Positions 8,849-16,705 of a DNA stretch of 64,000 nt are shown here, one piece after another. Origin of the DNA: Acidobacteriota bacterium (GTDB taxonomy: Bacteria; Acidobacteriota; Terriglobia; Acidiferrales; UBA7541). How positions within the stretch are numbered: the stretch's first letter is position 1; each line of letters begins with the position of its first letter. Under the pieces are notes generated by a model that worked only from the letters and a program-made list of their open reading frames with translations, was not told the origin of the DNA and did not search any database. Made by a program: the position numbers and the translations under genes. The DNA lies in contig PLUM01000101.1 of NCBI GenBank assembly GCA_003165465.1, positions 1-64,000 on the forward strand, read 5' to 3'.

Positions 8849-9658
8849 TCACTCGGTTCGCATACCGGCAGGCGCACAACGTTTGTAGTGAATGTGTGTG
8901 ACAATTTCGATGGCTTCGGCAGTGACTTTTCGAAGTGTAGGATCATTTAGATCCGGAAGGGCATCTGGCGTCTTGGCATCAGTTGTCAGCGTGTAAGCTT
9001 TTTCAGCACAATTAGGACCTTCCGATTTAAAAAAATATCGTGCATAATTCCCCTTCGCACCAATATCCCTTGGATCGTCAGGAGTGGTGAAGTAGCCTGC
9101 GAACCAACGATGCCTAACGACGACATTCTCGGGAATTTGGCACATCCGATGAATTTCTGCACTCGGTTGATCAAGGGTAAGGCTAACAAACGACAAGCCA
9201 TCGGCGGGCCTCAACACCTTTCGAAGGTAGTCACCGCATTGCCATTCATCAGAAAGGTCTGCCAGCCAGGGAATGTTAAACAGGTCGATAAACCTGCCAC
9301 CTAATATCGGGGAGTTATGGCCCGTGCTGTAAGCCAAAGTTAGGGTATAGCCTTTGCTAGAAAGCAAAACGCCACGCCCTGGAGGGGGTATGAACGTAGA
9401 AGGTACTGCAGGGGGATGGGGCGCCAGAGGATCATCCGGATGGCCAGCTTTTAAGGCTATCCAACGCTGGGGCACTCGAATCCGAACTTCGTCGTCTTCG
9501 TAAACCCCAATAGCTTTGCCTTCATGCAGTCCCTGCTCTTGTCGAAGGCTCGAACTAAAAGAGTAAGTTTGCGAACCGGCAATGAGAGCGAGCCAACAGC
9601 TTATACCCGCAACCGCGATGGCCACTACACGCATCGGAAGAAGGCTTGACATGTGCAT
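8849..9658 (-). CDS. Secreted or membrane-anchored hypothetical protein
   Basis: A 269-residue protein with an N-terminal signal peptide or anchor (MRVVAIAVAGISCWLALIAG). The rest is soluble, with a glycine/proline-rich loop (STFIPPPGRGVLL) and three cysteines (CGDYLRK, MCQIPE, NCAEKAY), suggesting a disulfide-containing exported protein. No family is recognised. Codon use is like that of neighbouring genes and there is no operon partner. The start could be Met1, Met3 or Met9. Confidence 0.6.
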   Translation of the reverse strand: MHMSSLLPMRVVAIAVAGISCWLALIAGSQTYSFSSSLRQEQGLHEGKAIGVYEDDEVRIRVPQRWIALKAGHPDDPLAPHPPAVPSTFIPPPGRGVLLSSKGYTLTLAYSTGHNSPILGGRFIDLFNIPWLADLSDEWQCGDYLRKVLRPADGLSFVSLTLDQPSAEIHRMCQIPENVVVRHRWFAGYFTTPDDPRDIGAKGNYARYFFKSEGPNCAEKAYTLTTDAKTPDALPDLNDPTLRKVTAEAIEIVTHIHYKRCAPAGMRTE

Positions 9659-10224
9659 ATCACTGTGACGACACTTGCGAAATAATCGGCATCCTCACGT
9701 TAAACGTTTTGCCTCCATCGGTCGTGACTAGCAATTCGCTCCGCCAAACACTCTCTATGGGCGGGTGGCCCACCTTTTCGTATTTTCAACTTACGTTCGC
9801 TTACGATGGGATAATACTACTGCGGAGCGTCAATGCCGATTGTTTAGTTTGGCTCTTGCGGCGGGTGCCCCATCCTTTCGCGAAATTGCGAAAGGGTGGG
9901 TTCTTCGGGTCATGCCAATGAAGTCCGGGCCCAAATTATGCGTCCAGTTCGATTAGAATTGGTAGGGGCGGCGGGGATCGAAATCGCCCGCTCAACTTCA
10001 CAAGACCTTGCCGCGTGAGGGATTAAGCCTTCGCCGCCCACCAAAAGTATTGATCTAACAACGGGAAAAGATACTTCTTCCGCAGGCCCCGCTCCCCCGA
10101 ACAGTCCACCAGCTGAAACGCGTGCTGGCGGACAAAACGCTGGAGGTGGATTTTTTCAAGTGCCTTGCACAAAGTCGAGGCTCGACGTCAGCAGAGCGGG
10201 CTCTCTACGATCTTTGGTTCCAGA
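9659..10224. other. Degraded intergenic region with mobile-element remains
   Basis: This 566-base stretch has no intact gene. It holds an inexact repeat pair (GGGTGGCCCACC near 9763 and GGTGCCCCATCC near 9864), a tRNA/tmRNA 3'-end-like piece near 9960-9993 and a fragment of a transposase OrfA at 10110-10160. It looks like the scar of one or more insertions. Confidence 0.5.
10110..10160 (+). mobile_element. IS3-family transposase OrfA fragment
   Basis: Seventeen codons read QLKRVLADKTLEVDFFK, the characteristic leucine-zipper end of IS3-family OrfA proteins (compare LKxLLAEKxLExDFLK). Neither the upstream helix-turn-helix nor OrfB is intact, so this is a remnant. The frame continues without family resemblance to about 10240. 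Confidence 0.6.
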
Positions 10225-10665
10225 TCACATCCTTGATAGGACCTTTTTGGCGGCGTTGACCAGGGCATCCTGCAGACCCTCTTTTTTTCCGCCGCGAGCT
10301 TCGAGCATCACGATTGCCTTGTTGGTAAGTATCCTAATCATTCCATGGTTGCCGTCATTGACTTCGTAATAGGCCTTCTCGCCCAAGCCGGAGATCGGGG
10401 TTCGAATCGCGTTTTTTGTGAGGGTTAGTTCGAAGGACGATGCCGTTTGATCTCCGAGCCCATCCAATACCACGACGGACATATCCTCGTTGCTGGTCAC
10501 AGAAAATATGCAGGCCACCGCGCCCCGGGGCATTCCTGGCTTGGTTGCCGCCCCAAGGATAGCTGAAGCCTCGGCGGGAGTCAGCAGATCACATGGCCCT
10601 TTAGCAAAAGCGTTCGGGACTATCAGACATAGGGCCGCGAAAACTATCATGTATTTAAAACGCAT
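10225..10665 (-). CDS. Exported hypothetical protein (DUF3558-like)
   Basis: A 146-residue exported protein: signal peptide MRFKYMIVFAALCLIVPNAF with cleavage after AFA, then KGPCDLLTPAEASAILG, a start typical of DUF3558/DUF5642-like secreted proteins (CDLLT...A..ILG). Two cysteines (CDLL and VACIFS) may form a disulfide. Met32 of the longest frame is chosen as start because it directly precedes the signal peptide and follows a CAGGGGGAT ribosome-binding site. Divergent from the DUF3617 gene. Function unknown. Confidence 0.68.
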   Translation of the reverse strand: MRFKYMIVFAALCLIVPNAFAKGPCDLLTPAEASAILGAATKPGMPRGAVACIFSVTSNEDMSVVVLDGLGDQTASSFELTLTKNAIRTPISGLGEKAYYEVNDGNHGMIRILTNKAIVMLEARGGKKEGLQDALVNAAKKVLSRM

Positions 10666-10988
10666 CGTGGAATCCCCCTGATCAATCGTCAGTTGCTTCA
10701 AGCTCAGATCTTTTTCAATGGTAGCTGCAGCGTAATTCTTTTGTCGGCGTTCTGTCAACGTTTGGACTCGCCTGGTTTAAACTCCTCCGATACCAGTTCG
10801 TTAAGTGCGCGTGGTAGAATCCGCGCTGGCGGCGCATCTGAAATTCCAATGGATTCGGAAAGTGGCGCCAGAGGGCAAAGAAGCGCCGCTTGAAGCGTCA
10901 AAAGAGAATTTCCCTTTACCTCAGCGGCCTCGCAGACGTAGAGTGCATAGGCGAGGATAAGCATTTGCTCAGCCAAACAGCACGAATC
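10666..10988. other. Intergenic region between divergent exported-protein genes
   Basis: About 320 bases containing the promoters of both flanking genes. A TTGACA hexamer on the minus strand (10753-10758) lies about 90 bases before the DUF3558-like start with only a poor -10 box. Nothing else recognised. Confidence 0.35.
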
Positions 10989-11489
10989 ATGCGCAGGACT
11001 CGAGTTTGGATCACGTTGGTCTGTTGCCTTCTCGTCATGACGGTGCTGGCAATGGCACAGGGCAGAAAAGCCGGTCTGTGGGATTTGACCACGACTATGA
11101 CCTGGCTAGTGTCTCCGATCCCTGCGGGCATGCCGGGTTCACCTGCCGCTGGCGGCGCCCACACCATGCCGGTTTGCCTCACTCAGCAGCAAATCGACAA
11201 ATACGCCGCTATAATTCCTCCCATAGGCGACTGTCACGTAACCAACCTCGTCAAGAAGGCCAACGGCATGACCGCCGACCTGGTATGCACCGGAAAGATG
11301 AGCGGCACGGCAAGCCTGGAGTCCTCGTGGACCGACGACGAGCACGCCACGGGCAAGGTGCACTTTGTCGGATCCATGCAGATGGGTCCCAACAACAAGC
11401 CGATAGAATGGACGACCGCGTCCTCTTCAGTCTACAAGGGGGCAGATTGCGGCTCCGTGAAGCCCAATCCCCTAACGCCGGAGAAGTAG
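10989..11489 (+). CDS. DUF3617 domain secreted protein
   Basis: A 166-residue secreted protein: signal peptide VWITLVCCLLVMTVLAMAQG, then the DUF3617 pattern in which a GLWDLTTTM strand is followed by a MPVCLTQQQIDK segment, a CHV...  strand and C-terminal Cys-containing strands (LVCTGKM, GADCGSVKP). The four cysteines likely form disulfides. DUF3617 proteins are periplasmic and uncharacterised; they are abundant in Acidobacteriota and Proteobacteria. The Met at 10989 is preferred to the frame start at 10890 because it directly precedes the signal sequence. Confidence 0.78.
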   Translation: MRRTRVWITLVCCLLVMTVLAMAQGRKAGLWDLTTTMTWLVSPIPAGMPGSPAAGGAHTMPVCLTQQQIDKYAAIIPPIGDCHVTNLVKKANGMTADLVCTGKMSGTASLESSWTDDEHATGKVHFVGSMQMGPNNKPIEWTTASSSVYKGADCGSVKPNPLTPEK

Positions 11490-11547
11490 GCCCAGATGAC
11501 GGACGCTACGAAAATGGTCGCGCCGCGTTCTGTTGGGAACGGCTAAC

Positions 11548-12402
11548 CTATTGGGGGCCCTTCGCTGGTGTTGATTTTGCGTCGCCACCCAGCCGTGAGA
11601 GCGCAGTATTTACGAACGACCTGGTGAGATCGTCGGAATCACGGTAATAGCGCAGATCCATGACGATGCCGACATCTCCCTTCCGAGCGGTCACGATATT
11701 TATAAGATCGACCCACGCGTCGTCACCCGCACCCGTGTAGGGCGAAATCGGAAACAGATGCGTGGCGATTTCAGCTTTGGTGTATTTCTGGTTGACCATG
11801 CTCTGGTGTAGGCCCGCGTAAGTGTCGGTCTTTAGTTTTACGAGTTCCCGGCCACCCTTCCAGTATGCTTCCGTCCTGACGAACTCGCGCGGCGCGTCCC
11901 CTTTATAGACACAACCGGTTGCGTCAGCCTGCGAGTGCGTGAAATTGGTACCGAGAGCCCGGGTGAGCTCTTCCTTACTGAAGAGTGCGCATTGGCCTTG
12001 CTCGGGAGTAACGATCTTGTTTTGGTCGAGAGCTGCGGCTCCTATAGGCGCGGCGGGGGTGGGCGCAGCAGTGGGCGCAGCAGTGGGCGCAGCAGGGGAC
12101 GCAGCAGGAGGCTGTGACCCTGGAGTTGGGAACGAGTTCAGGACGGCATTTAGGTCAGGACTGATTTGTTGTGTGACATCCTCGGCCTTCTGGCCGGCGC
12201 GATGGGAAAAGTAGAAGAAAGCTCCCGCACCCAGGAGAACCAGGAATGCAACTCCTCCGAGAATCAATTTCGTGTTTGGACCGCGACTCTTCGACGGCGT
12301 GGAGACTGGTGATGCGCCCCCCGTCCCGGTAGCTTTCCCGCATGAACGGCAGAATTTGGCGGCATCCGAAAATTCCGTGCCACAGTTTTCACAGAACGCC
12401 AT
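11548..12402 (-). CDS. Zinc-ribbon membrane protein, unknown C-terminal domain
   Basis: A 284-residue protein with an N-terminal double-CxxC zinc ribbon (FCENCGTEFSDAAKFCRSCG), one transmembrane helix (LILGGVAFLVLLGAGAFFYF), a long Pro/Ala linker (APTAAPTAAPTPAAP, about residues 105-120) and a C-terminal globular domain of about 150 residues (GQCALFSKEELTRALG onward). The C-terminal domain begins much like the DUF3558-like protein at 10225 (CALF/CDLL...EL/EA...LG), so the two may share a fold. A strong GAGAGGAG ribosome-binding site precedes the ATG. Function unknown. Confidence 0.72.
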   Translation of the reverse strand: MAFCENCGTEFSDAAKFCRSCGKATGTGGASPVSTPSKSRGPNTKLILGGVAFLVLLGAGAFFYFSHRAGQKAEDVTQQISPDLNAVLNSFPTPGSQPPAASPAAPTAAPTAAPTPAAPIGAAALDQNKIVTPEQGQCALFSKEELTRALGTNFTHSQADATGCVYKGDAPREFVRTEAYWKGGRELVKLKTDTYAGLHQSMVNQKYTKAEIATHLFPISPYTGAGDDAWVDLINIVTARKGDVGIVMDLRYYRDSDDLTRSFVNTALSRLGGDAKSTPAKGPQ

Positions 12403-12568
12403 GGGAAAACTCCTCTCCCGTACAGGTGGTCTCCGCTAAACCATTTACAAGATAAGGCGGGACAACTCAAGAAAGCAATCGTTGATGCGGTTGCCGGTCG
12501 GGGCGAAGTGAGGAATCGTCTCTACCGCTTCATCCGGCCTCGGCACGGTGCCCCACTGGCTGCCGCAA

Positions 12569-13534
12569 TCATCGGGGCATAGGTAAAGTTATGCCGTAGA
12601 AGAAACCCAGATTATTGGTGACGCTGATCGTAGCGGCCGGACCCCCGGTGATATTGTGAATCATCAGACCGCCAGTTCCGTCAGGCTTTGATTCCAAGGT
12701 GACCACCTCGATGTTAGACCCATTCCAGATCCGCAGCCCCATTTGGCCTTTCGGGCCACTAGCTAGCTCTGCGGTCTTCCTATCCAAGACAGTATACGAG
12801 AGCCTCCCCGTGCCATCCGCTTCTACGGTTAACGTAGCGCGAGAGCTTCCCGCTGAACTAAATACGGACAATCCTCCATTGTTGTTCTTCGTGCTGGCTC
12901 CAGCCTCCAACACACTTGCGCCGTTGCTATTGTAAATGCGCAGATCACCGCCCCCACCGCTGGTGTTTTCCCCGACTTGAAAAATTACATTACCAGCGGC
13001 ATTGACCACTTGAAATGGGGCCTGAACTTTGTTTCCGGTCGCGCCGCCGCTGCGCGGGGATCCAGGAACAGCCGAGAGCCCCCCCGAGCCCTGTGGTCCA
13101 GCAGGGCCCTGGGGGCCTGGCGGTCCTGGTTCGCCGTCTTTGCCTGGGTCGCCCTTGTCACCGTCGCCACCATCTTTGCCTGCATCGCCTTTGGCGCCTA
13201 TGTCTCCCTTGTCCCCTTTGGGGCCTGGCGCGCCTTGAATACCTTGAGTGCCACGCGGGCCTTGCAAATTCCACTGCATGAATTGCTCACCGGCTGAGCA
13301 GGCGGCCGCACTCGGAGTTGCGGCTCCGAGCAACATGCGCATGGAGCCGTCACTCGTTTTCACGCAGACGGAAAGGACTCCCGTCGATTGTGCGTGTGCG
13401 GGCGCGAAAGCAGCTAGACTGAGAACGAGAGCACCGAGCCCGACTCGCGACCACCGCACCATAATTCTTTCGATTGCCATGCGATTCATTTCGTCGTCCT
13501 GCAGGATGCGCATCCATATCCGGCAACGCTTCAT
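12569..13534 (-). CDS. Collagen-like secreted protein
   Basis: A 321-residue exported protein. The signal peptide (LGALVLSLAAFAPAHAQ) lies about 30 residues in; the start at 13534 is kept because an AGGAG site sits six bases before it, though Met16 or Met19 would give a shorter n-region. Residues about 92-150 are collagen Gly-X-Y triplets (GPRGTQGIQGAPGPKGDKGD and similar, about 20 repeats), followed by a beta-rich domain with repeated NNGGLSVFSS / GGLMIHNITG-type strands. Phage-tail-fibre-like or surface-display proteins look like this. It may trimerise; the role is unknown. Confidence 0.8.
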   Translation of the reverse strand: MKRCRIWMRILQDDEMNRMAIERIMVRWSRVGLGALVLSLAAFAPAHAQSTGVLSVCVKTSDGSMRMLLGAATPSAAACSAGEQFMQWNLQGPRGTQGIQGAPGPKGDKGDIGAKGDAGKDGGDGDKGDPGKDGEPGPPGPQGPAGPQGSGGLSAVPGSPRSGGATGNKVQAPFQVVNAAGNVIFQVGENTSGGGGDLRIYNSNGASVLEAGASTKNNNGGLSVFSSAGSSRATLTVEADGTGRLSYTVLDRKTAELASGPKGQMGLRIWNGSNIEVVTLESKPDGTGGLMIHNITGGPAATISVTNNLGFFYGITLPMPR

Positions 13535-13863
13535 CTGGAGCTCCTATGCGTTCGACTTGGGATTATTGACGGGTAACCCAGGCGAGACCATACGCCCGCC
13601 GTCATCTTGTGTCAACGACTCAGCGCTGCGTTGCATAACGAGAGGCAATCTGCAAATCTTGCACCGTCGCATTATGATCGGTATGCATGGTCCGGCACGG
13701 AGTTGCAAGCGAAAAACGAGAATGACAATTGGCCAGCGCCAATATGTTCGGCCCTTGACTGCTTCTGCCCCCATAAAACGAATTTGACTCCATGGTCCCT
13801 CAGCACCATACTGTGAGCCGTTTCCTCAATGATCGGTTTGCCTATAAAGCAAGGAGAAAACTG
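13535..13863. other. Intergenic region with promoter for the 13864 gene
   Basis: About 330 bases between divergent genes. A good sigma70-type promoter on the plus strand is described separately. Nothing else recognised. Confidence 0.4.
13784..13812 (+). promoter_or_regulatory. Sigma70-like promoter
   Basis: TTGACT (13784-13789) and CATACT (13807-13812) are separated by exactly 17 bases. Transcription would begin near 13819, about 45 bases before the ATG at 13864. This also argues against the longer reading frame that starts at 13792. Confidence 0.55.
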
Positions 13864-14943
13864 ATGCTCCAGTTAACGGCTCCGTTTACTTCATTTTTGG
13901 TAATTGTATGTTTCTTAACAACTGCCGCAATGGCGTCGTCACAGCAGGCACAAAAACCGCTCACGAACGACGATGTCGTCAAGATGGTGAAAGGCGGCCT
14001 CCCGGAGGACACCATTGTTTCTGCGATACAAGCGTCCGCGACAAATTTCGACATTTCCGCGGATGCGCTGATCTCTCTTAAGAACGCGGGCGTTACCCAA
14101 CCCGTGATGGGAGCGATGATCTCCGCGGAATCGAACAAACGGACAGCCGGATCGCGAGCCTCAACGGGTGCGTCTGGAGGAACTGCTGCTGCCTTGTCGG
14201 GCCACCTTCAGGTTGAGCTTTTGCCGGCTGCGCCCGCACCTGGGGTTGAGGCATCTCAAGTCACACTGCCAATGACTGCCGAAAAAACACAACTCGCTGA
14301 AACAAAAACAAAAACGTCATCGCTCGGCGGATTGGCTGGCGATTCCGCGTTGAATCAAGGGTTGAAGGCCGGGGTGAACACCGCGATTTGGGAAGGGATG
14401 TCGCAAACTAGTTCGGTCGTGGGAGGCATTGGGGGAGGCATTGGGGGAATGGAAGCCGGGAGCATCGTTGGCGGTATGATGACGTCGCACCACAGCTCTA
14501 CTCTCACCTATGTTTGGGCAGTGCCTGGCGCAAATTCATCCAACGTCAGCGTGCCGTCGCTGGGGGCGAACTTCCGAGTCACCTTCGCCGGTGCCTCCGG
14601 GGTCAACCCGAACGATTACGAACCAGCCATCGTCAAATTAACTTCCACCCCCAACAATTGGCGGCTCGTCGGAGCTACCCAAGGCAAACAAAATGCGCGA
14701 AGCACCTCTGGGCTCAACTGGCAGGTGTATTCTGGATTCCTTGAAGATCGCGTACCGGCGCAATCCCAAAAGATGGGACCGGGGGAGTACCAAATTGCTC
14801 CCACTGGCAATTTGGCTCCCGGTGAATACGGAGTCGTTCTGCGCCCACTCTCAAAGACGAAAAAATTCTCAGGCTCCGATGTGGCAGGGAATCTTGGCGA
14901 TGGCCTGATCTTTAATTCTATTTGGTCCTTTGAGATCAGGTAA
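13864..14943 (+). CDS. Exported hypothetical protein with Gly-rich segment
   Basis: A 359-residue exported protein. Signal peptide FTSFLVIVCFLTTAAMASS, then a helical domain beginning PLTNDDVVKMVKGGLPEDTI (about residues 25-85), which matches the short domain (L(T)NxDVxxMxxAGLs..vI) common in Acidobacteriota exported proteins. A glycine-rich stretch follows (VVGGIGGGIGGMEAG, about 190-205), then a beta-rich C-terminal domain (FRVTFAGASGVNPNDYEPA to the end). Start chosen at 13864, preceded by AAGGAGAAAACTG. Function unknown. Confidence 0.75.
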   Translation: MLQLTAPFTSFLVIVCFLTTAAMASSQQAQKPLTNDDVVKMVKGGLPEDTIVSAIQASATNFDISADALISLKNAGVTQPVMGAMISAESNKRTAGSRASTGASGGTAAALSGHLQVELLPAAPAPGVEASQVTLPMTAEKTQLAETKTKTSSLGGLAGDSALNQGLKAGVNTAIWEGMSQTSSVVGGIGGGIGGMEAGSIVGGMMTSHHSSTLTYVWAVPGANSSNVSVPSLGANFRVTFAGASGVNPNDYEPAIVKLTSTPNNWRLVGATQGKQNARSTSGLNWQVYSGFLEDRVPAQSQKMGPGEYQIAPTGNLAPGEYGVVLRPLSKTKKFSGSDVAGNLGDGLIFNSIWSFEIR

Positions 14944-15254
14944 GCCAAGAGCGATGGCTCGATCTGAATGGAAGCTGTGCGAGACCCAATCTGTCGATTC
15001 TTAAAGGATTCAAGCTATCGGACAAACGAGGCCTGCAGCCACAAAACAGCTCCTGTCACTCTTCAACTATTCTTCCTTAAATTTAGCCAGACCTGGATTG
15101 AGATTACGCATAAAAATGGCCTATGAACGGTCCTTCCCAATCGCACCTATCCAACCTGCCGACCTCAATTGGGGACAAACCTGATTTTGGGGACAAGCGG
15201 GCGGTACGTCGTGGGCGGAGCGAGTCCCGGGAAAATGAGAAAAAATGCCCGTTA
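14944..15254. other. Intergenic region, short repeated TTGGGGACA motif
   Basis: About 310 bases between convergent genes. TTGGGGACAA occurs at about 15170 and TTTTGGGGACAAGC about 17 bases later, a small direct repeat. No gene or clear terminator seen. Confidence 0.35.
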
Positions 15255-16676
15255 TCAGTCCTCGAGGCCGGCTAGCCGCATTGCCAAACTGAGTGCGCGC
15301 TTCGAATTGTATGCCCGGAGCATCGCCATCTTCTCAGCCTCGACCGAACCTTCGGCGTGGATCGCAAGAACCGCTTGATAACCGCCGTAAAGCCTCGTGG
15401 TCAGTTCGCTAATCAAGTTCAGCATTGCCAGCCGGCGGTCGCTCGGCCAAGCCCCTCGCAGATATTTGTCCAGTACCGGGCGGACCTCCGCGGAGTCCCA
15501 GTCCATTCCGGAGGGACCCGTAACTAAAAGACCTCCGGCAAGGTCCTGTACAGTCTCCAGCGCCTTGTGGAAGTCACGCGCGAATGTCCACTTCGCCAGA
15601 TTTGTCGTAAATACGTGCGGGTAGGCCACACCCTCCTCGACTTCGCACCGCTGGGCTGCGAGTTCGGTCAGGCCCCGCACAGTTTCCGCGTATCCTGCCA
15701 GCCACGTGAGCTTGTCGCGAACATGGCCGGCCTTCTCGATGCCGTTCGCCCGGGCAATGGCGATTCCCGCGCCGACCATAGCGTCAACGAGCGGGAGCTT
15801 GTAGCTCACGGCGGTGAACCGGTGAAACTCGACAAACGTGAGAGCCGCCACCCCCGCCAGGTCAGGGCGGTCGTGGAAGAACACGCGCTCCCACGGAACG
15901 AACACATTGTTAAATACGGTGAGCGTCTCGATCATCTTGTGCTTGGTTGAGATCGGCCGGGTAAACGGATCATCGGTGCCGTGCAGGAAATCCGACGCAT
16001 ACATGCGGAGTCCGCGCGTGGCCGCTGGCACGGCGAACGCCACGGACCAGGGCTCATCACCCGGCCCCATGCTCTTGCTCGGCAGGACAATGATTTCATC
16101 GACGTAAGGTGCGCATGAGGTGTGGACCTTGGCTCCCCGTACGACGATACCGTCAGGCCGTTTTTCCACGACCCGGACGTAGAGATCGGGATCAGACTGT
16201 TCGGAGGGACGTTTGCTGCGATCGCCTTTCACGTCGGTCTGGGCCACCGCGAGCGCGAGGTCGCGATTTCGGCAGTCGCGGTAGAAAGCATCGAGCCGTC
16301 CCAGACCCTGGGCGTCTTTACTCCGGCCAAGAACGCGTCTGAGCGCGAAAAGCGCGTCGGTCCCAATTTCCTTGATCAGCAACACCAGCGTACCGCCCTG
16401 CGTCGTGCCCGCCTCAATGAGCTGGGACCGAGCCAGCAGGTCTTTTGAGTCTCGCGGTATCCGGTAGTAGGCCGAGAACTTCTCGTTTCCCTCTCGATGC
16501 ACGGCGAGGTCGCGGAACTTCGGATCCTCAGCCATTTGAAAATCAATCGCGGCGTGCCGCGCGGCCACGCCGAGTTCGGGATGGTCGGGCACAGTCTTTA
16601 CCCGCTTTCCCCGGTAGTAGACTTCCCGTTCGTCGCGCAAACCGTCGAGAAACTGTTCCAGTGTTCGAAGTCCCAT
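15255..16676 (-). CDS. 4-hydroxyphenylacetate 3-hydroxylase (HpaB) family protein
   Basis: A 473-residue flavin-dependent oxygenase/dehydratase of the HpaB family. The N-terminal domain opens MGLRTLEQFLDGLRDEREVY with the YYRG(K)RV(K)  motif, and the middle beta domain carries GIVVRGAKVHTSCAPYVDEI and NNVFVPWERVF, both typical of the acyl-CoA-dehydrogenase-like fold. The 4Fe-4S-binding cysteines of 4-hydroxybutyryl-CoA dehydratase are not seen, so a FADH2-using monooxygenase is more likely. It needs a flavin reductase, which is not adjacent. Immediately upstream on the same strand is an acyl-CoA ligase (29-base gap), suggesting a two-gene catabolic unit for an aromatic or organic acid. Confidence 0.88.
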   Translation of the reverse strand: MGLRTLEQFLDGLRDEREVYYRGKRVKTVPDHPELGVAARHAAIDFQMAEDPKFRDLAVHREGNEKFSAYYRIPRDSKDLLARSQLIEAGTTQGGTLVLLIKEIGTDALFALRRVLGRSKDAQGLGRLDAFYRDCRNRDLALAVAQTDVKGDRSKRPSEQSDPDLYVRVVEKRPDGIVVRGAKVHTSCAPYVDEIIVLPSKSMGPGDEPWSVAFAVPAATRGLRMYASDFLHGTDDPFTRPISTKHKMIETLTVFNNVFVPWERVFFHDRPDLAGVAALTFVEFHRFTAVSYKLPLVDAMVGAGIAIARANGIEKAGHVRDKLTWLAGYAETVRGLTELAAQRCEVEEGVAYPHVFTTNLAKWTFARDFHKALETVQDLAGGLLVTGPSGMDWDSAEVRPVLDKYLRGAWPSDRRLAMLNLISELTTRLYGGYQAVLAIHAEGSVEAEKMAMLRAYNSKRALSLAMRLAGLED

Positions 16677-16705
16677 CTAGCTGCACCCCTCTCCAATATC
16701 GCAGT

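Noticed and set aside
10755..10976. 73-codon minus-strand ORF with a hydrophobic start
   Set aside because: Lies between two divergent genes with no ribosome-binding site or family resemblance; likely chance.
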